The notes beneath the pieces are model-generated. The model made no database searches, had not been told where the DNA came from, and was given only the letters and a program-made list of their open reading frames with translations. Shown here piece after piece: positions 30,279-39,005 of a stretch of DNA of 45,271 nt. The number at the start of each line of letters is the position of its first letter. Within the stretch, counting starts at the first letter, position 1. This stretch comes from a virus. The stretch spans positions 1-45,271 of IMG/VR virus record IMGVR_UViG_3300048834_000145. The stretch is one strand, 5' to 3'. A program made the position numbers and the translations under genes.

Positions 30279-31645
30279 TGGTCGCCACCATGACCGCTCC
30301 GACCGCATCCCCTCGGGTTGTTGTGCGCGGTGCCCCCAAGCGCCTGTTCCGCGAGAAGCCCGGCGGTGAGGTCATCATCAGCGGCCCGGCCGGCACCGGC
30401 AAGACGCGGGCGATCCTCGAATGGATCAACCACCGCTGCCAGACGGAGCCGAACCTGCGCTGGCTGATGCTCCGCAAGACGCAGGAATCGCTTAAGGCGT
30501 CCACGCTGGTCACGTTCACCACCCAGATCCTGACCGACTTCGACGGCAAGGAATCCCGGCCCGACAACGTCACGTACTATGGCGGCTCCGGCATCCGCCC
30601 GGCCGACTTCACCTACCACGACACCGGGTCAAAGATCATCATGACCGGCATGGACCGCATCTCGAAAGTGCTCTCGACCGAATGGGATGGCATCTACGTC
30701 AACGAAATCACGGAACTGTCCCTGGCCGAATACGAGCAATTGTCCGCCCGCATCGACCGGCCCACGATGGTCGGCAATCGTCCGCCGTCGATCCTGCTCG
30801 GTGACTGCAACCCGGATGCGCCCACCCACTGGATCAAGCAACGCGAACGGGACGGCGGGCTGAACCTCTGGACCAGCGTTCACGAGGACAATCCGGCGAT
30901 GTGGGACAAGCATCGCGGGTCATGGACAGAATCCGGACAGCGGTACATCGACCGATTGGAACGACTCACCGGCGTTCGCTACCAACGTCTGCGACGTGGC
31001 CTGTGGGTGGCTGCTGAGGGCCAGGTGTACGATGGTTGGAATCCCGACCTGCACCTGATCGACCGGTTCGAGATTCCCGCCGAGTGGCCGCGCTTCTGGA
31101 CGATTGATTTCGGCTATGTGCATCCGTTCGTCTGGCAGTGGTGGGCACAGGGACCGGACGGCGCGCTCTACCGCTATCGCGAGATCTACATGACCCGGCG
31201 ACTGGTCGAGGATCACGCGGCGCAGGGGCTGGCCCTGAGCCGCAACGAGCCGAAGCCGAAGGCGGTCATCACCGACCACGATGCCGAGGATCGGGCCACG
31301 TTCGAAAAGCACGCGAAGGTGCGGACGGTGGCCGCGAAAAAGACGGTGCGCGACGGCATCCAGGCGGTCGCCGCCCGGCTCCGGCCGGAAGCCAACGGGC
31401 GGCCCCGCATCTACTTCCTGCGGGACTCCCTGGTCGAGCGGGACCGGGAACTGGTCGATGATGCGAAACCCACCTGCACCGAGGAAGAGTTCCCCGTCTA
31501 CGTCTGGGCCGACGTGAAGCCCGGCGCCGAACGCAAGGCTGACGAGGTGCCGGTCAAGGAGTTCGATCACGGACTCGATGCCACCCGCTACGCCGTCGCC
31601 CACTTCGACCTGCAGAAACGACTCGCCACGGCTCGGAGCTTCTAA
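30278..31645 (+). CDS. terL: Terminase large subunit
   Basis: The 455-residue product has an ATPase domain with Walker A GPAGTGKT (residues 36-43), the WLMLRKTQESLKAS segment and Walker B-like GIYVNEITEL, followed by an RNase-H-like nuclease with acidic motifs WTIDFGY (about 273), VITDHDAED (about 330) and FDHGLDATRY (about 427). It powers DNA translocation and cuts concatemers. GTG 30278 overlaps the small-subunit stop (TAGTG); ATG 30290 is an alternative start. A class with headful packaging would fit the circular assembly, but this is not shown here. Confidence 0.93.
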   Translation: MVATMTAPTASPRVVVRGAPKRLFREKPGGEVIISGPAGTGKTRAILEWINHRCQTEPNLRWLMLRKTQESLKASTLVTFTTQILTDFDGKESRPDNVTYYGGSGIRPADFTYHDTGSKIIMTGMDRISKVLSTEWDGIYVNEITELSLAEYEQLSARIDRPTMVGNRPPSILLGDCNPDAPTHWIKQRERDGGLNLWTSVHEDNPAMWDKHRGSWTESGQRYIDRLERLTGVRYQRLRRGLWVAAEGQVYDGWNPDLHLIDRFEIPAEWPRFWTIDFGYVHPFVWQWWAQGPDGALYRYREIYMTRRLVEDHAAQGLALSRNEPKPKAVITDHDAEDRATFEKHAKVRTVAAKKTVRDGIQAVAARLRPEANGRPRIYFLRDSLVERDRELVDDAKPTCTEEEFPVYVWADVKPGAERKADEVPVKEFDHGLDATRYAVAHFDLQKRLATARSF

Positions 31646-31647
31646 CC

Positions 31648-33051
31648 ATGGACACCCTGTTCCTCACCGATACGGATACCGCCCTTGCGTGGGCCGTTGA
31701 CGCCTACAAGCGCCACGGCAAGCACTACGGCCAGTGCCGCGCCTACCTGCAGGGCGATCAGCCGCTGGAGTTCGCGACCGAGAAGTTCAAGAGCGCATTC
31801 GGTCGCCAGTTCGCGACGTTCGCCTACAACCGCTGCGCGATGGTGGTCGATGCCCATGCTGACCGGCTGCAGGTGGAAGGCTTCGGGGCCGACAATGATG
31901 CGACCAGCCAGGCCGCGCAGGATATCTGGGACGCGAACCAGATGGACGTGCGGGAAGGGCAGGTCGAGCAGGAAGCGTTCGGCATGGGCGACGGCTACGT
32001 GATCGTGGAACTGGACCCCACCGATGGCGCCGTGCTGATCTGGCCCCAGTACGCCGAGGGCATCCGCATCGAGTACAGCAGCGACCGGCCGGGCAAGATC
32101 ACCCGCGCCTCTCGCCGCTGGGTTGAGGACAAGCGGGTCCGGCTCAACGTCTACCTGCCGGACCGGATCGAGAAGTACATCAGCCGCCGCACGACCACCG
32201 ACGGCACCATGGTCGACGTGCAGCCGAGCGACTGGGAGCGGTACGAGGGCGAGGGCGAGACGTGGCCGGTGCTGCTGAACATCAAGGACACGGTGCCGGT
32301 GTTCCACTTCGGCAACAATGCGCGGGTGAACAGTTACGGCACCAGCGAACTGCGGGACGTGATCCCGCTGCAGGACGCGATCAACAAGACGGTCATGGAC
32401 ATGATGGTCGCGATGGAGTTCGCCGCCTACCCGCAGCGGGTGTTGCTGAACGTGGACGTTGAGGACGACGCCACCGCCGACAGCATCCAGCGGTTCCAGA
32501 CCGGGATCGACCGGATGCTGGCGCTGACCGGCTCCACTGACCGGCAGGCAGCGATTGCGGAATTCAGCGCGGCGGCAATGACGCAGTACCTCGACGTGGC
32601 CGAGAAGTTTGACCAGATGATCGGGCGCGTGACCAAGATTCCAGGCCGGTATCTGACGCAGGAAGCCACCGCGATCAGCGGCACCAGTAAGCGCATGGAC
32701 GAATCGCCGTTCGTGTCCAAGGTTGAGGACCGACAACGTGCGTTCGGCTCCGTGTGGGCCGACGTGATGCGCTACGCGCTGCGGTTGACCGGGACCGAGG
32801 TTGAGCCGGGTGCGCTACGGGTCAACTGGCGGCCGGCCGCGCCACTGTCCGAGACCGAGCAGATCGAACAGGCGATCGGCATGGACACGGTCGGATTCCC
32901 GTTCGCCGCCATTTTGCGGGAAGTGTGGGGCTACGAGCCGGACCAACTGAAAGAAATCCTCGCAGAGAAACAGGCGGAGGCTGACGCGGCAGCGGCACAG
33001 TTCGACCTCGTTGGCGACCTGACGCCGCGCCCGATTGAGGCGGGCGTCTAG
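31648..33051 (+). CDS. Portal protein, SPP1 gp6-like
   Basis: The 467-residue product shows the SPP1-type portal pattern: FAYNRCAMVVDAHADRLQVE, NQMDVREGQVEQEAFGMGDG, VFHFGNNARVNSYGTSELRD and a helical clip/crown region (TSKRMDESPFVSKVEDRQRA). Portals form the dodecameric ring through which DNA enters and leaves the head. It follows the terminase by two bases and precedes the MuF gene, the conserved order. Confidence 0.9.
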   Translation: MDTLFLTDTDTALAWAVDAYKRHGKHYGQCRAYLQGDQPLEFATEKFKSAFGRQFATFAYNRCAMVVDAHADRLQVEGFGADNDATSQAAQDIWDANQMDVREGQVEQEAFGMGDGYVIVELDPTDGAVLIWPQYAEGIRIEYSSDRPGKITRASRRWVEDKRVRLNVYLPDRIEKYISRRTTTDGTMVDVQPSDWERYEGEGETWPVLLNIKDTVPVFHFGNNARVNSYGTSELRDVIPLQDAINKTVMDMMVAMEFAAYPQRVLLNVDVEDDATADSIQRFQTGIDRMLALTGSTDRQAAIAEFSAAAMTQYLDVAEKFDQMIGRVTKIPGRYLTQEATAISGTSKRMDESPFVSKVEDRQRAFGSVWADVMRYALRLTGTEVEPGALRVNWRPAAPLSETEQIEQAIGMDTVGFPFAAILREVWGYEPDQLKEILAEKQAEADAAAAQFDLVGDLTPRPIEAGV

Positions 33052-33053
33052 CC

Positions 33054-34052
33054 GTGGCGCTTGAGGACCGCGACCTCGGGCGACTGATCTATCGCGCCGT
33101 CACGGCGGTCGATGCCGTGTTCGCCGATCTTGCCGACGACATCACGGCGCTGGTTCGCAATCGCCCCACCGATCGCCGGGCGCTGATGCGGGAGATTGAC
33201 CGCCTGCTGGACCGGGCCTTCGGCCTGACCCAACGCGCTGCCCTCGTGTCCCGCCTGTTCGCCACGATCGTGGACGTAGCCGGGATCGCGGTCGACCTGC
33301 CGTTCGCGCGTGCCATCGAGCGGGTGCGTACGGTGGTCGACCGGCGTGACGGGACGTGGTGGCGGCGGATTATCAACCGCAGGCCGATCCTGCCCCCGGA
33401 CCCGTTCCTTGACGTGGTGGCCGCGCTGGACACCTGGGACGCCTTCGGCAACCGGATCACCCCCGAACCCCTGCGCCGGGAACGCCTGCGACGATCGCGG
33501 TTGCTGGACCCGACCCGTTCGTGGGTTCCGGGTGAACGCAAGGGGCTGTCAGACCGCGTGTGGCGCACCGGGAGGGATGTTCGCCGGCAAATCGATGAAA
33601 CGCTCCGCGAGGGGATCGCTCGTGGAACCAGTGCCGAGGATTTGGCTCGGCAACTGGACAAGTTCCTCCACCCCAAACATGCGAACACGTCCTATCGCCG
33701 CAACGGAAAGATTTACCAGCGGCGGAACGGAAACCAGCCGTATGCAGCCAGCGCCGCACGTCGTCTGGCTCGTACTGAAATCACCAGGGCTCATGGAATG
33801 GCCGTCATTGAATCGGCCAAGATCACACCCGGCGTTGTTGGCGTGCGATGGCGAGTATCCGGTCAACATCCATTGACCGATCCCTGCGATGAGAACGCAC
33901 GCCAACACAGTGACGGCATGGGGCCGGGTGAGTACAAGCCGAACGAGGTGCCAAGGTATCCCGAACATCCTCAGTGCATGTGTTCGTTGCTCCCAGTCGT
34001 GATATCGCGCGAAGAAATGGTCAATCAACTTATCGCCAAATACGGGGAATAA
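33054..34052 (+). CDS. Head morphogenesis protein, MuF/SPP1 gp7-like
   Basis: GTG start at 33054. The 332-residue product has a helical N-terminal half and a C-terminal MuF domain (about residues 230-320): AARRLARTEITRAHGMA, VRWRVSGQHPLTDPCDENA and RYPEHPQCMCSLLPV with the conserved HPxC. Such minor head proteins sit inside the capsid near the portal and may be injected. Ends 105 bases before the HNH gene. Confidence 0.87.
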   Translation: MALEDRDLGRLIYRAVTAVDAVFADLADDITALVRNRPTDRRALMREIDRLLDRAFGLTQRAALVSRLFATIVDVAGIAVDLPFARAIERVRTVVDRRDGTWWRRIINRRPILPPDPFLDVVAALDTWDAFGNRITPEPLRRERLRRSRLLDPTRSWVPGERKGLSDRVWRTGRDVRRQIDETLREGIARGTSAEDLARQLDKFLHPKHANTSYRRNGKIYQRRNGNQPYAASAARRLARTEITRAHGMAVIESAKITPGVVGVRWRVSGQHPLTDPCDENARQHSDGMGPGEYKPNEVPRYPEHPQCMCSLLPVVISREEMVNQLIAKYGE

Positions 34053-34074
34053 TGCCCATGGAATCAACGATTGT

Positions 34075-34083
34075 TGGTATAAT
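34075..34083 (+). promoter_or_regulatory. Extended -10 promoter for HNH gene
   Basis: TGGTATAAT at 34075-34083 is the same nonamer as before the minus-strand HNH gene at 12.2 kb. No clear -35. It gives the nuclease its own transcript inside the late operon. Confidence 0.65.
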
Positions 34084-34089
34084 GGAGGT

Positions 34090-34156
34090 CTACAACAGAG
34101 CGGCCCCGGCGATGTTTGCACCATCCCGAGGCCAGACACCGAAGGGACTAGCTTCG
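34090..34156 (+). ncRNA. Two-hairpin leader upstream of HNH gene (copy A)
   Basis: Hairpin 1 (34102-34133) has outer stem GGCCCCGG with CCGAGGCC carrying one C-A mismatch, a bulged C, inner stem GATG with CATC and the seven-base loop TTTGCAC. Hairpin 2 (34140-34156) has CGAAG with CTTCG and loop GGACTAG; the ATG follows directly. Copies with changed stems but the same form lie at 12210-12271 and 24320-24390. Confidence 0.65.
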
Positions 34157-34798
34157 ATGCCGAACCATGATACCCCAGACTGCCAATGCGGCTGCGGCTA
34201 CCCCACTCGAATCAATCGCCGCACGCGCAAGCCGAACCGATTCATTCACGGACACAGAGCGCGGCTCCAGCAGACAACGCCGAATCTCACTCGCACCCTG
34301 CCCGATGGCACGATCGCAGTGCAGCTCAGTCGCGGCTGCGAAACAGTCATCGACGCCAAGGATTACCAACTCATCGCACCGTACCGCTGGTATGCATTCT
34401 CGTCTCGCGCCAATACCTACGCGGCGCACAAGTCGACGGGTTGCCCCACGATCCTGATGCATCGCTTAATTGTCGGTGCTACCGATGGCGAGATGGTCGA
34501 CCACGAGGATGGAGATACCCTCAACAATCGACGCGCCAACCTCCGCCCCTGTGACAACCGCAGGAACCAGCAGAATCGCAAGCTGAGCAGTGACAACACG
34601 AGCGGGTACAAGGGCGTGTCGTGGCACATTCGTGACAAGTTCTGGCGCGCAAATATCCGCGCAGATGGAAGGCAGATATTTCTCGGATCATTCAACACAC
34701 CGGAGGAAGCCGCACGAGCGTATGATGCCGCTGCCCGCACGTATTTCGGTGAGTTCGCCCGCCTGAACTTCCCCGACGAAGGAGAACGTGCAGCATGA
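34157..34798 (+). CDS. HNH homing endonuclease with AP2 domain
   Basis: The 213-residue product has an N-terminal zinc-finger-like part (CQCGCGYPTRINRRTRKPNR then FIHGHR), an HNH core (MHRLIVGATDGEMVDHEDGD, TLNNRRANLRPCDNRRNQQN) and a C-terminal AP2 domain (TSGYKGVSWHIRDKFWRANI to AARTYFGEFARLNFP). It interrupts the head genes between MuF and a small gene, with its own promoter and structured leader. The last codons overlap the next gene by ATGA. It is the closest relative of the gene at 20092 by its AP2 end. Confidence 0.9.
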   Translation: MPNHDTPDCQCGCGYPTRINRRTRKPNRFIHGHRARLQQTTPNLTRTLPDGTIAVQLSRGCETVIDAKDYQLIAPYRWYAFSSRANTYAAHKSTGCPTILMHRLIVGATDGEMVDHEDGDTLNNRRANLRPCDNRRNQQNRKLSSDNTSGYKGVSWHIRDKFWRANIRADGRQIFLGSFNTPEEAARAYDAAARTYFGEFARLNFPDEGERAA

Positions 34799-35040
34799 CC
34801 GACTCCACCGGACTCGACATCATCACCTGGGTCCAGCGGCAATCGGGCATCAGCCGCGAGGATGCCGAGCGGATCGTGACCCGCATCACCGCCGATGCGT
34901 GCCGCGTCTTTGCCGAGCAACAAGCCGCGCAGCCGCAACCCGAACCGGCCCGGCTGCAACCGATCAGCATCACGTTTCATGCGGAGGTGGATACCACGGC
35001 GATTGTTGACGCGATCCGGAACGCAGGAGCCTTGACGTGA
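34795..35040 (+). CDS. Small protein, unknown
   Basis: An 81-residue protein with a helical first half (LDIITWVQRQSGISREDAER) and a strand near the end (ISITFHAEVDTTAIVDAI), joined by a Pro/Gln/Ala linker. ATGA to the HNH gene and GTGA to the next. Found with head genes; function unknown. Confidence 0.6.
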   Translation: MTDSTGLDIITWVQRQSGISREDAERIVTRITADACRVFAEQQAAQPQPEPARLQPISITFHAEVDTTAIVDAIRNAGALT

Positions 35041-35255
35041 CCGATCTCACCCACATCGACGCGACCGCCCTCGCCGATCAGATCAACGCCGCCCGCCGCG
35101 ACGTGACCGCCGCCGTGGCCGCGCACTACACGGCGATGATCGAAACCGGCATGGACCCGAAAGCCGCGCTCAATCTGACCCGCGACTACCAGGCCGATCT
35201 CCTGACCGTCCACGCTGACGCCGAACTGGTGATCCACATGGAGGGCGGTGATTGA
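35037..35255 (+). CDS. Small helical protein, unknown
   Basis: GTG start in a GTGA overlap. The 72-residue product is helical and Ala-rich (ALADQINAARRDVTAAVAAH). It ends one base into the next ATG (TGATG). Function unknown. Confidence 0.6.
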   Translation: MTDLTHIDATALADQINAARRDVTAAVAAHYTAMIETGMDPKAALNLTRDYQADLLTVHADAELVIHMEGGD

Positions 35256-35404
35256 TGGACCTGACCCCACCGAAGCCCAAACCGATCACGCCCGACCCGG
35301 ACAAACTCCTCGCGATCACGGTGCGCCGTGCGTTGTTGATGATCGTGCGGGCCGTGGAGATTCGGTACGACCTCGGCGACAAGGATGACCGCAAGGTCGC
35401 GTGA
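35255..35404 (+). CDS. 49-residue protein, unknown
   Basis: The peptide has a Pro/Lys-rich start (LTPPKPKPITPDPDKL) and one basic helix (LAITVRRALLMIVRAVEIR). TGATG coupling with the previous gene supports it. It closes the packaging segment before the capsid leader. Confidence 0.5.
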   Translation: MDLTPPKPKPITPDPDKLLAITVRRALLMIVRAVEIRYDLGDKDDRKVA

Positions 35405-35425
35405 GGGGGAGATTCCGCGATGATG

Positions 35426-35468
35426 TAAACTAGACGCAAGACCAATACGGCCACACCGCGCAAGCGGT
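35426..35468 (+). promoter_or_regulatory. Putative -10 box and GNRA hairpin in capsid leader
   Basis: TAAACT at 35426-35431 is a possible -10 without a clear -35. It is followed by a short hairpin with a GCAA tetraloop (ACCGC 35455-35459, GCGGT 35464-35468). The spacing and layout resemble the leaders at 29603 and 42174. Confidence 0.4.
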
Positions 35469-35498
35469 CTCGCCCCCTGACGAGGACACACGGCTTCG

Positions 35499-35526
35499 GC
35501 CCTCTGCCCTTCGGCAGGGGGCTTTT
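35499..35526 (+). terminator. Rho-independent-like terminator before scaffold gene
   Basis: A ten-pair stem (GCCCTCTGCC 35499-35508 with GGCAGGGGGC 35513-35522, one G-T pair) with loop CTTC is followed by TTTT and then CGCGTTT. It ends transcripts from the packaging operon or attenuates the capsid operon, whose gene starts 26 bases later. Confidence 0.75.
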
Positions 35527-35551
35527 CGCGTTTCGCCCCAGGAGGGCCATC

Positions 35552-36094
35552 GTGACCGATTCCACCGCCGCCACGGACCAGGAGTCCACGGCAGCCGACG
35601 CAGGCCAGGAGCCCAATGCCAGCGGGCAGGACTCGCCCACCGGCTTCGACGCCCTTCCCCCCGAAACGCAGGCCGAGATTCGCAAGCTCCGCAAGGAAGC
35701 CGCGACCTACCGCAAGCGGGTGGACGAGTACGAGAACGCCAGCAAGACCGAACTGGAGCGCCGTGACGCTGCCCTGAAGGCGGCCGAAGATCGCGCATCC
35801 ACCCTTGAAACCCGGCTCCGTGACCTGAGCGCCAGGAGCGCCGTCACCGATGCCGCGACGAAGGTCAACGCGATCAGCCCGCGTGCCGTCTACGCCCTCA
35901 TCAAGGGCGACCTCGACTTCGATGACGACGGCAACCCGACCAACGTCGATGCCCTGCTCAAGCAGGCGCAGAAGGACGAGCCCTCCCTGTTCCGGGCCGC
36001 GAACGGCTCAGGCGACGGCGGCAAGGGCACACCGGCGGGCGCGACGCAGAACATCAACGATGTGTTTCGGGAGATGGCCCGAACCGCTAGCTAG
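35552..36094 (+). CDS. Scaffolding protein
   Basis: GTG start after caggagg. The 180-residue acidic product has a disordered Ser/Thr/Glu-rich N-terminus, a central coiled coil (AEIRKLRKEAATYRKRVDEY, LKAAEDRASTLETRLRDL) and a C-terminal part (INDVFREMARTAS) likely to contact the capsid shell. This is the layout of GP20-type scaffolds, and the capsid gene follows. It guides head assembly and is then removed. Confidence 0.85.
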   Translation: MTDSTAATDQESTAADAGQEPNASGQDSPTGFDALPPETQAEIRKLRKEAATYRKRVDEYENASKTELERRDAALKAAEDRASTLETRLRDLSARSAVTDAATKVNAISPRAVYALIKGDLDFDDDGNPTNVDALLKQAQKDEPSLFRAANGSGDGGKGTPAGATQNINDVFREMARTAS

Positions 36095-36112
36095 CAAAGC
36101 GAGGGTACGCGA

Positions 36113-37063
36113 GTGCCATACAACTCCGTGACCAGCCGTACCGACGTGCAGGCCATGATTCGGGAACAAGTCTCCGAGATCATGCTGCAGGGTCTCCAGA
36201 CCCAGTCGGCCGCGCTGAACATGTTTACCCGGATCAACGTGCCGACCAACCAGACGCGGTTCCCGGTCCTGTCCGCCCTCCCGAACGCCTACTGGGTGAA
36301 CGGGGATACCGGGCTCAAGCAGACCACCGAAGCGGCCTGGGACAACAAGTACATCAACATCGAGGAACTGGCCGCGATCGTGCCGATTCCGGACTCGGTG
36401 CTGGCTGATGCGTCGTTCGACATCTGGGGCAGCATCCGCCCGCTTGTTGAAAACGCCATTGCCCGTGCGCTCGATGCCGCGATCTTCTTCGGCACCAACG
36501 CCCCGGCCTCGTTCCCCGACGACATCCTGACCGCCGCCACCGCGGCCGGCAACGACTACGAACGTGGCACCGCCACCGTTGCCGAGGGCGGCATTGCCGA
36601 GGATCTGAACCAGACGATCGCACTGCTCGAGGCGGACGGCTACTTCCCGTCCGGCTTCATTGCCAACCCGACCGTGCGGGCGCGACTTCGCTCCGCCCGC
36701 AGCTCTGACGGCAACCTGCTCACCGATGTCAACGGTGGCGTCACGACCATCTGGGGCCTGCCGGCCGTCTACCCGATGCCCGGCCAGTGGCCGACGGGTG
36801 ACGAGGTGGCGGAACTCTTCGCCATCCAGCGCGAGAACTTCATCCTCGGCGTGCGTCAGGACTTCACCGTCACCGCGTCGAATACCGCCGTGGTGCAGGA
36901 CGGGTCCGGCGTCGTGCAGTTCAACGCCTTCCAGCAGGACATGACGCTCTTCCGCGTGGTGTTCCGGGCTGGCTGGCAGGTCAACAACCCGATCAACTAC
37001 ACGCAGGGCGTCGAGGCCAACCGTTACCCGGCCGCCGTGCTGCTGACGCCGGCTGCGGGCTGA
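36113..37063 (+). CDS. Major capsid protein, HK97 fold
   Basis: The GTG at 36113 begins a 316-residue product with the HK97-family pattern: MIREQVSEIMLQGLQTQSAA, RFPVLSALPNAYWVNGDTG, EELAAIVPIPDSVLADASFD then RALDAAIFFG, SGFIANPTVRARLR, and a C-terminal FTVTASNTAVV and MTLFRVVFRAGWQV. These are the N-arm, E-loop, P-domain and A-domain pieces. It forms the head shell. No delta-domain protease gene is adjacent, so a separate scaffold is used instead. Confidence 0.93.
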   Translation: MPYNSVTSRTDVQAMIREQVSEIMLQGLQTQSAALNMFTRINVPTNQTRFPVLSALPNAYWVNGDTGLKQTTEAAWDNKYINIEELAAIVPIPDSVLADASFDIWGSIRPLVENAIARALDAAIFFGTNAPASFPDDILTAATAAGNDYERGTATVAEGGIAEDLNQTIALLEADGYFPSGFIANPTVRARLRSARSSDGNLLTDVNGGVTTIWGLPAVYPMPGQWPTGDEVAELFAIQRENFILGVRQDFTVTASNTAVVQDGSGVVQFNAFQQDMTLFRVVFRAGWQVNNPINYTQGVEANRYPAAVLLTPAAG

Positions 37064-37065
37064 TC

Positions 37066-37281
37066 GTGAGCGAAGCAACGCGGGCAACCGCCTACCGGCA
37101 GATGATCCGGGCGCAACATCGGTGGCACGCCACTCTTGACGCCCTGTTGATTCCTCCGAGTGACGCGCCCGCCGACCTGGTTCGCGAGGACTGGTTGCCG
37201 ATCGAGCAATTCATGCAGGAGGGGCCAGATGTCGGAGAAACAGACTTCCCCGAATCCGAAGCCGGCCAACGCATCAACTGA
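37066..37281 (+). CDS. Small head-module protein, unknown
   Basis: GTG start two bases after the capsid stop. The 71-residue product is helical (ATRATAYRQMIRAQHRWHAT) with an acidic end. It overlaps the next gene by 53 bases. It may be a small head or connector part; no family is seen. Confidence 0.55.
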   Translation: MSEATRATAYRQMIRAQHRWHATLDALLIPPSDAPADLVREDWLPIEQFMQEGPDVGETDFPESEAGQRIN

Positions 37282-37435
37282 CAGGAAGGCCGCCGATTAC
37301 GGCAAGGCCGAACTCCAGAAGGTGCAGGACGTGGCCGACAAGCAGGGCTATTTCGGCACCGTGCCCGATGAGACGCCGAACGAGGCGTACACCGTGGCCG
37401 GGGTCACGAAACAGGCCCGGAAGGACGCCAAATGA
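37229..37435 (+). CDS. Small head-module protein, unknown
   Basis: The ATG at 37229 lies inside the previous gene, after gcaggagggg. The 68-residue product is Lys-rich and polar (DRKAADYGKAELQKVQDVAD) and ends TKQARKDAK. The region 37229-37281 is coding in two frames. ATGA leads to the next gene. Confidence 0.6.
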   Translation: MSEKQTSPNPKPANASTDRKAADYGKAELQKVQDVADKQGYFGTVPDETPNEAYTVAGVTKQARKDAK

Positions 37436-37836
37436 GCGGACGTGCTCCCCATGTTCACAAGCTGACGGCGGACGTACCGGCCGTGGCCCAGGGGTCGACC
37501 GCTTCCACGGCGATCCTTGAGGCGCCGTATGCGGGCGTCGTCACTGCCGTCACCTACACGCCGGTCGCCAACATCACCGGCGCCGATACCAACACCCGAA
37601 CCTTCACGTTGGTCAACAAGGGTGCCGATGGCAACGGCACGACCGTGATCGCCACCCGCGCCATGACGGACGGCGTGAATGCCACCGACTTCAACGAGGA
37701 CGCCTTGACGCTCTCCGTGGTTGAGGGCGCGACAACCGTGGCCGAGGGCGACATTCTTGCCTGGGTGTCCACGCACAGCGCGACCGGCATCGCCGATCCG
37801 GGCGGCCTCGTCCAGATCGAGATCACGAGGGACTAG
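37432..37836 (+). CDS. Head decoration-like protein
   Basis: The 134-residue product is beta-rich and Thr/Ala-rich, with APYAGVVTAVTYTPVANI, TRTFTLVNKGADGNGTTVIA and EGDILAWVSTHSATG. This pattern and the position just downstream of the capsid gene suggest a head decoration or fibre protein that binds the shell. The assignment is by context. Confidence 0.6.
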   Translation: MSGRAPHVHKLTADVPAVAQGSTASTAILEAPYAGVVTAVTYTPVANITGADTNTRTFTLVNKGADGNGTTVIATRAMTDGVNATDFNEDALTLSVVEGATTVAEGDILAWVSTHSATGIADPGGLVQIEITRD

Positions 37837-37837
37837 G

Positions 37838-38254
37838 ATGGCGACCGATCCGCTGACCGATGCCACCCAGGCCCGCACGTTGCTCGAACAGGCAACGGCG
37901 TGGGACAGCGACCCGGTGCTGACCTCGACCGAGGTTGACGATCTCATGGACCTCGCGGCGAGTGAGAACGACGACAGCGACACGGTCTACACCGGAGCCG
38001 ACCTGAACCGCGCGGCATCGCTCGGGTGGCAATGGAAGGCCGGCAAGGTCGCGGGGTACTTCACGACCGCGCTGCCCGATGGCATGAAGTTCAACCGGGA
38101 ACAGGTTTACGAGCACTGCATGACGATGGCGGCGAACTACGCAGCCGGGCTCCTGTCGGTGATCGGGACCGGGTTGCCGGGGCGACGGACCAGCGGGATC
38201 ACCAGCGTGGGCCTGATGACCAGCACCAGCGCCGACTACTGGGAGACGCAGTGA
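37838..38254 (+). CDS. Head-tail connector (adaptor) protein
   Basis: The 138-residue product begins with ATDPLTDATQARTLLEQATA and a helix DDLMDLAAS, like gp6/gp15-type adaptors which join portal and tail. Helices dominate (EQVYEHCMTMAANYAAGLLS). The order adaptor, stopper, completion, terminator here matches other siphophages. Confidence 0.7.
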   Translation: MATDPLTDATQARTLLEQATAWDSDPVLTSTEVDDLMDLAASENDDSDTVYTGADLNRAASLGWQWKAGKVAGYFTTALPDGMKFNREQVYEHCMTMAANYAAGLLSVIGTGLPGRRTSGITSVGLMTSTSADYWETQ

Positions 38255-38637
38255 TGGCCACGCCGTTCATGACCGATGCGGAGTTTGACGCCCTGGAGCC
38301 AATCATGGCCGATGGGTGGGCAACCCTGCGCGAGTGGTACGGCAACACCACCATCACGGTCGCCCGGCAGGGTGGCACCACGGTCGGCACCTTCCCCGTC
38401 GTCAGCGTCCGGCTTGCCAACCGTGAGCCGGCCACAACGGGGGCAGGGTCGCCGGTTGGCGCGACCGAACTGGACGGCACGCTTCGCCTCTGGACGGATG
38501 ACGTGACTGCATCGCCGATTCACCGGGGCGACCGGTTCCTGTGGAACGGGCAGGCGGTCGTGATCGCCACGCCGCCGATGTTCAAGCGGGGCGGGGTCGC
38601 CGAGTACGGCTTCACCCTCCAGGCAAGGAACACGTAA
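38254..38637 (+). CDS. Head completion (stopper) protein
   Basis: The 127-residue product has a helical start and many strands (TITVARQGGTTVGTFPVVSV, HRGDRFLWNGQAVVIATPP), like the stopper proteins (SPP1 gp16-like) that close the head. TGATG and TAATG junctions join it to its neighbours. Named by gene order and fold-like pattern. Confidence 0.65.
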   Translation: MATPFMTDAEFDALEPIMADGWATLREWYGNTTITVARQGGTTVGTFPVVSVRLANREPATTGAGSPVGATELDGTLRLWTDDVTASPIHRGDRFLWNGQAVVIATPPMFKRGGVAEYGFTLQARNT

Positions 38638-39005
38638 TGGCGACCGTACGCTGGGACGTGCCCCCAACCCGAATCGGTGACGAGATCGTCCGGCGGGCGC
38701 AACGGGTCGCCCCGGCTGTCGCGGCGGTGGGTCAGTCCCACGCGGCGCGGGCCGAAGCCGCGATGAAGGCGGGTGCGCCGTGGAACGACCAGACCGGCAA
38801 CGCCCGGCAGGGCTTGTTTGGGCGGGTTGAGGTGACCGGCACGCAGGTGGTGATCTACCTCGGGCACACGATGCACTACGGCGTGTATCTCGAACTCGGG
38901 ACGAGTCGCATGGCGGCCCGCCCGATCGTGATCCCCGTCATGGGGCAGACGTATCCCGAGTTCGTGCAGGACGCCGTGCGCGTCATTCGCGGATTGTTTG
39001 GCTGA
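38637..39005 (+). CDS. Tail completion protein, HK97 gp10-like
   Basis: The 122-residue product contains TGNARQGLFGRVEVTGTQVV then LGHTMHYGVYLELGTSRMAA, RPIVIPVM, the signature of HK97 gp10-like neck/tail completion proteins. It joins head and tail. Start in a TAATG overlap. Confidence 0.85.
   Translation: MATVRWDVPPTRIGDEIVRRAQRVAPAVAAVGQSHAARAEAAMKAGAPWNDQTGNARQGLFGRVEVTGTQVVIYLGHTMHYGVYLELGTSRMAARPIVIPVMGQTYPEFVQDAVRVIRGLFG

Noticed and set aside
31642-32736. A 364-codon open frame opposite the portal gene
   Set aside because: It mirrors the portal codons and has no recognisable motif or ribosome-binding site; the portal is certain.
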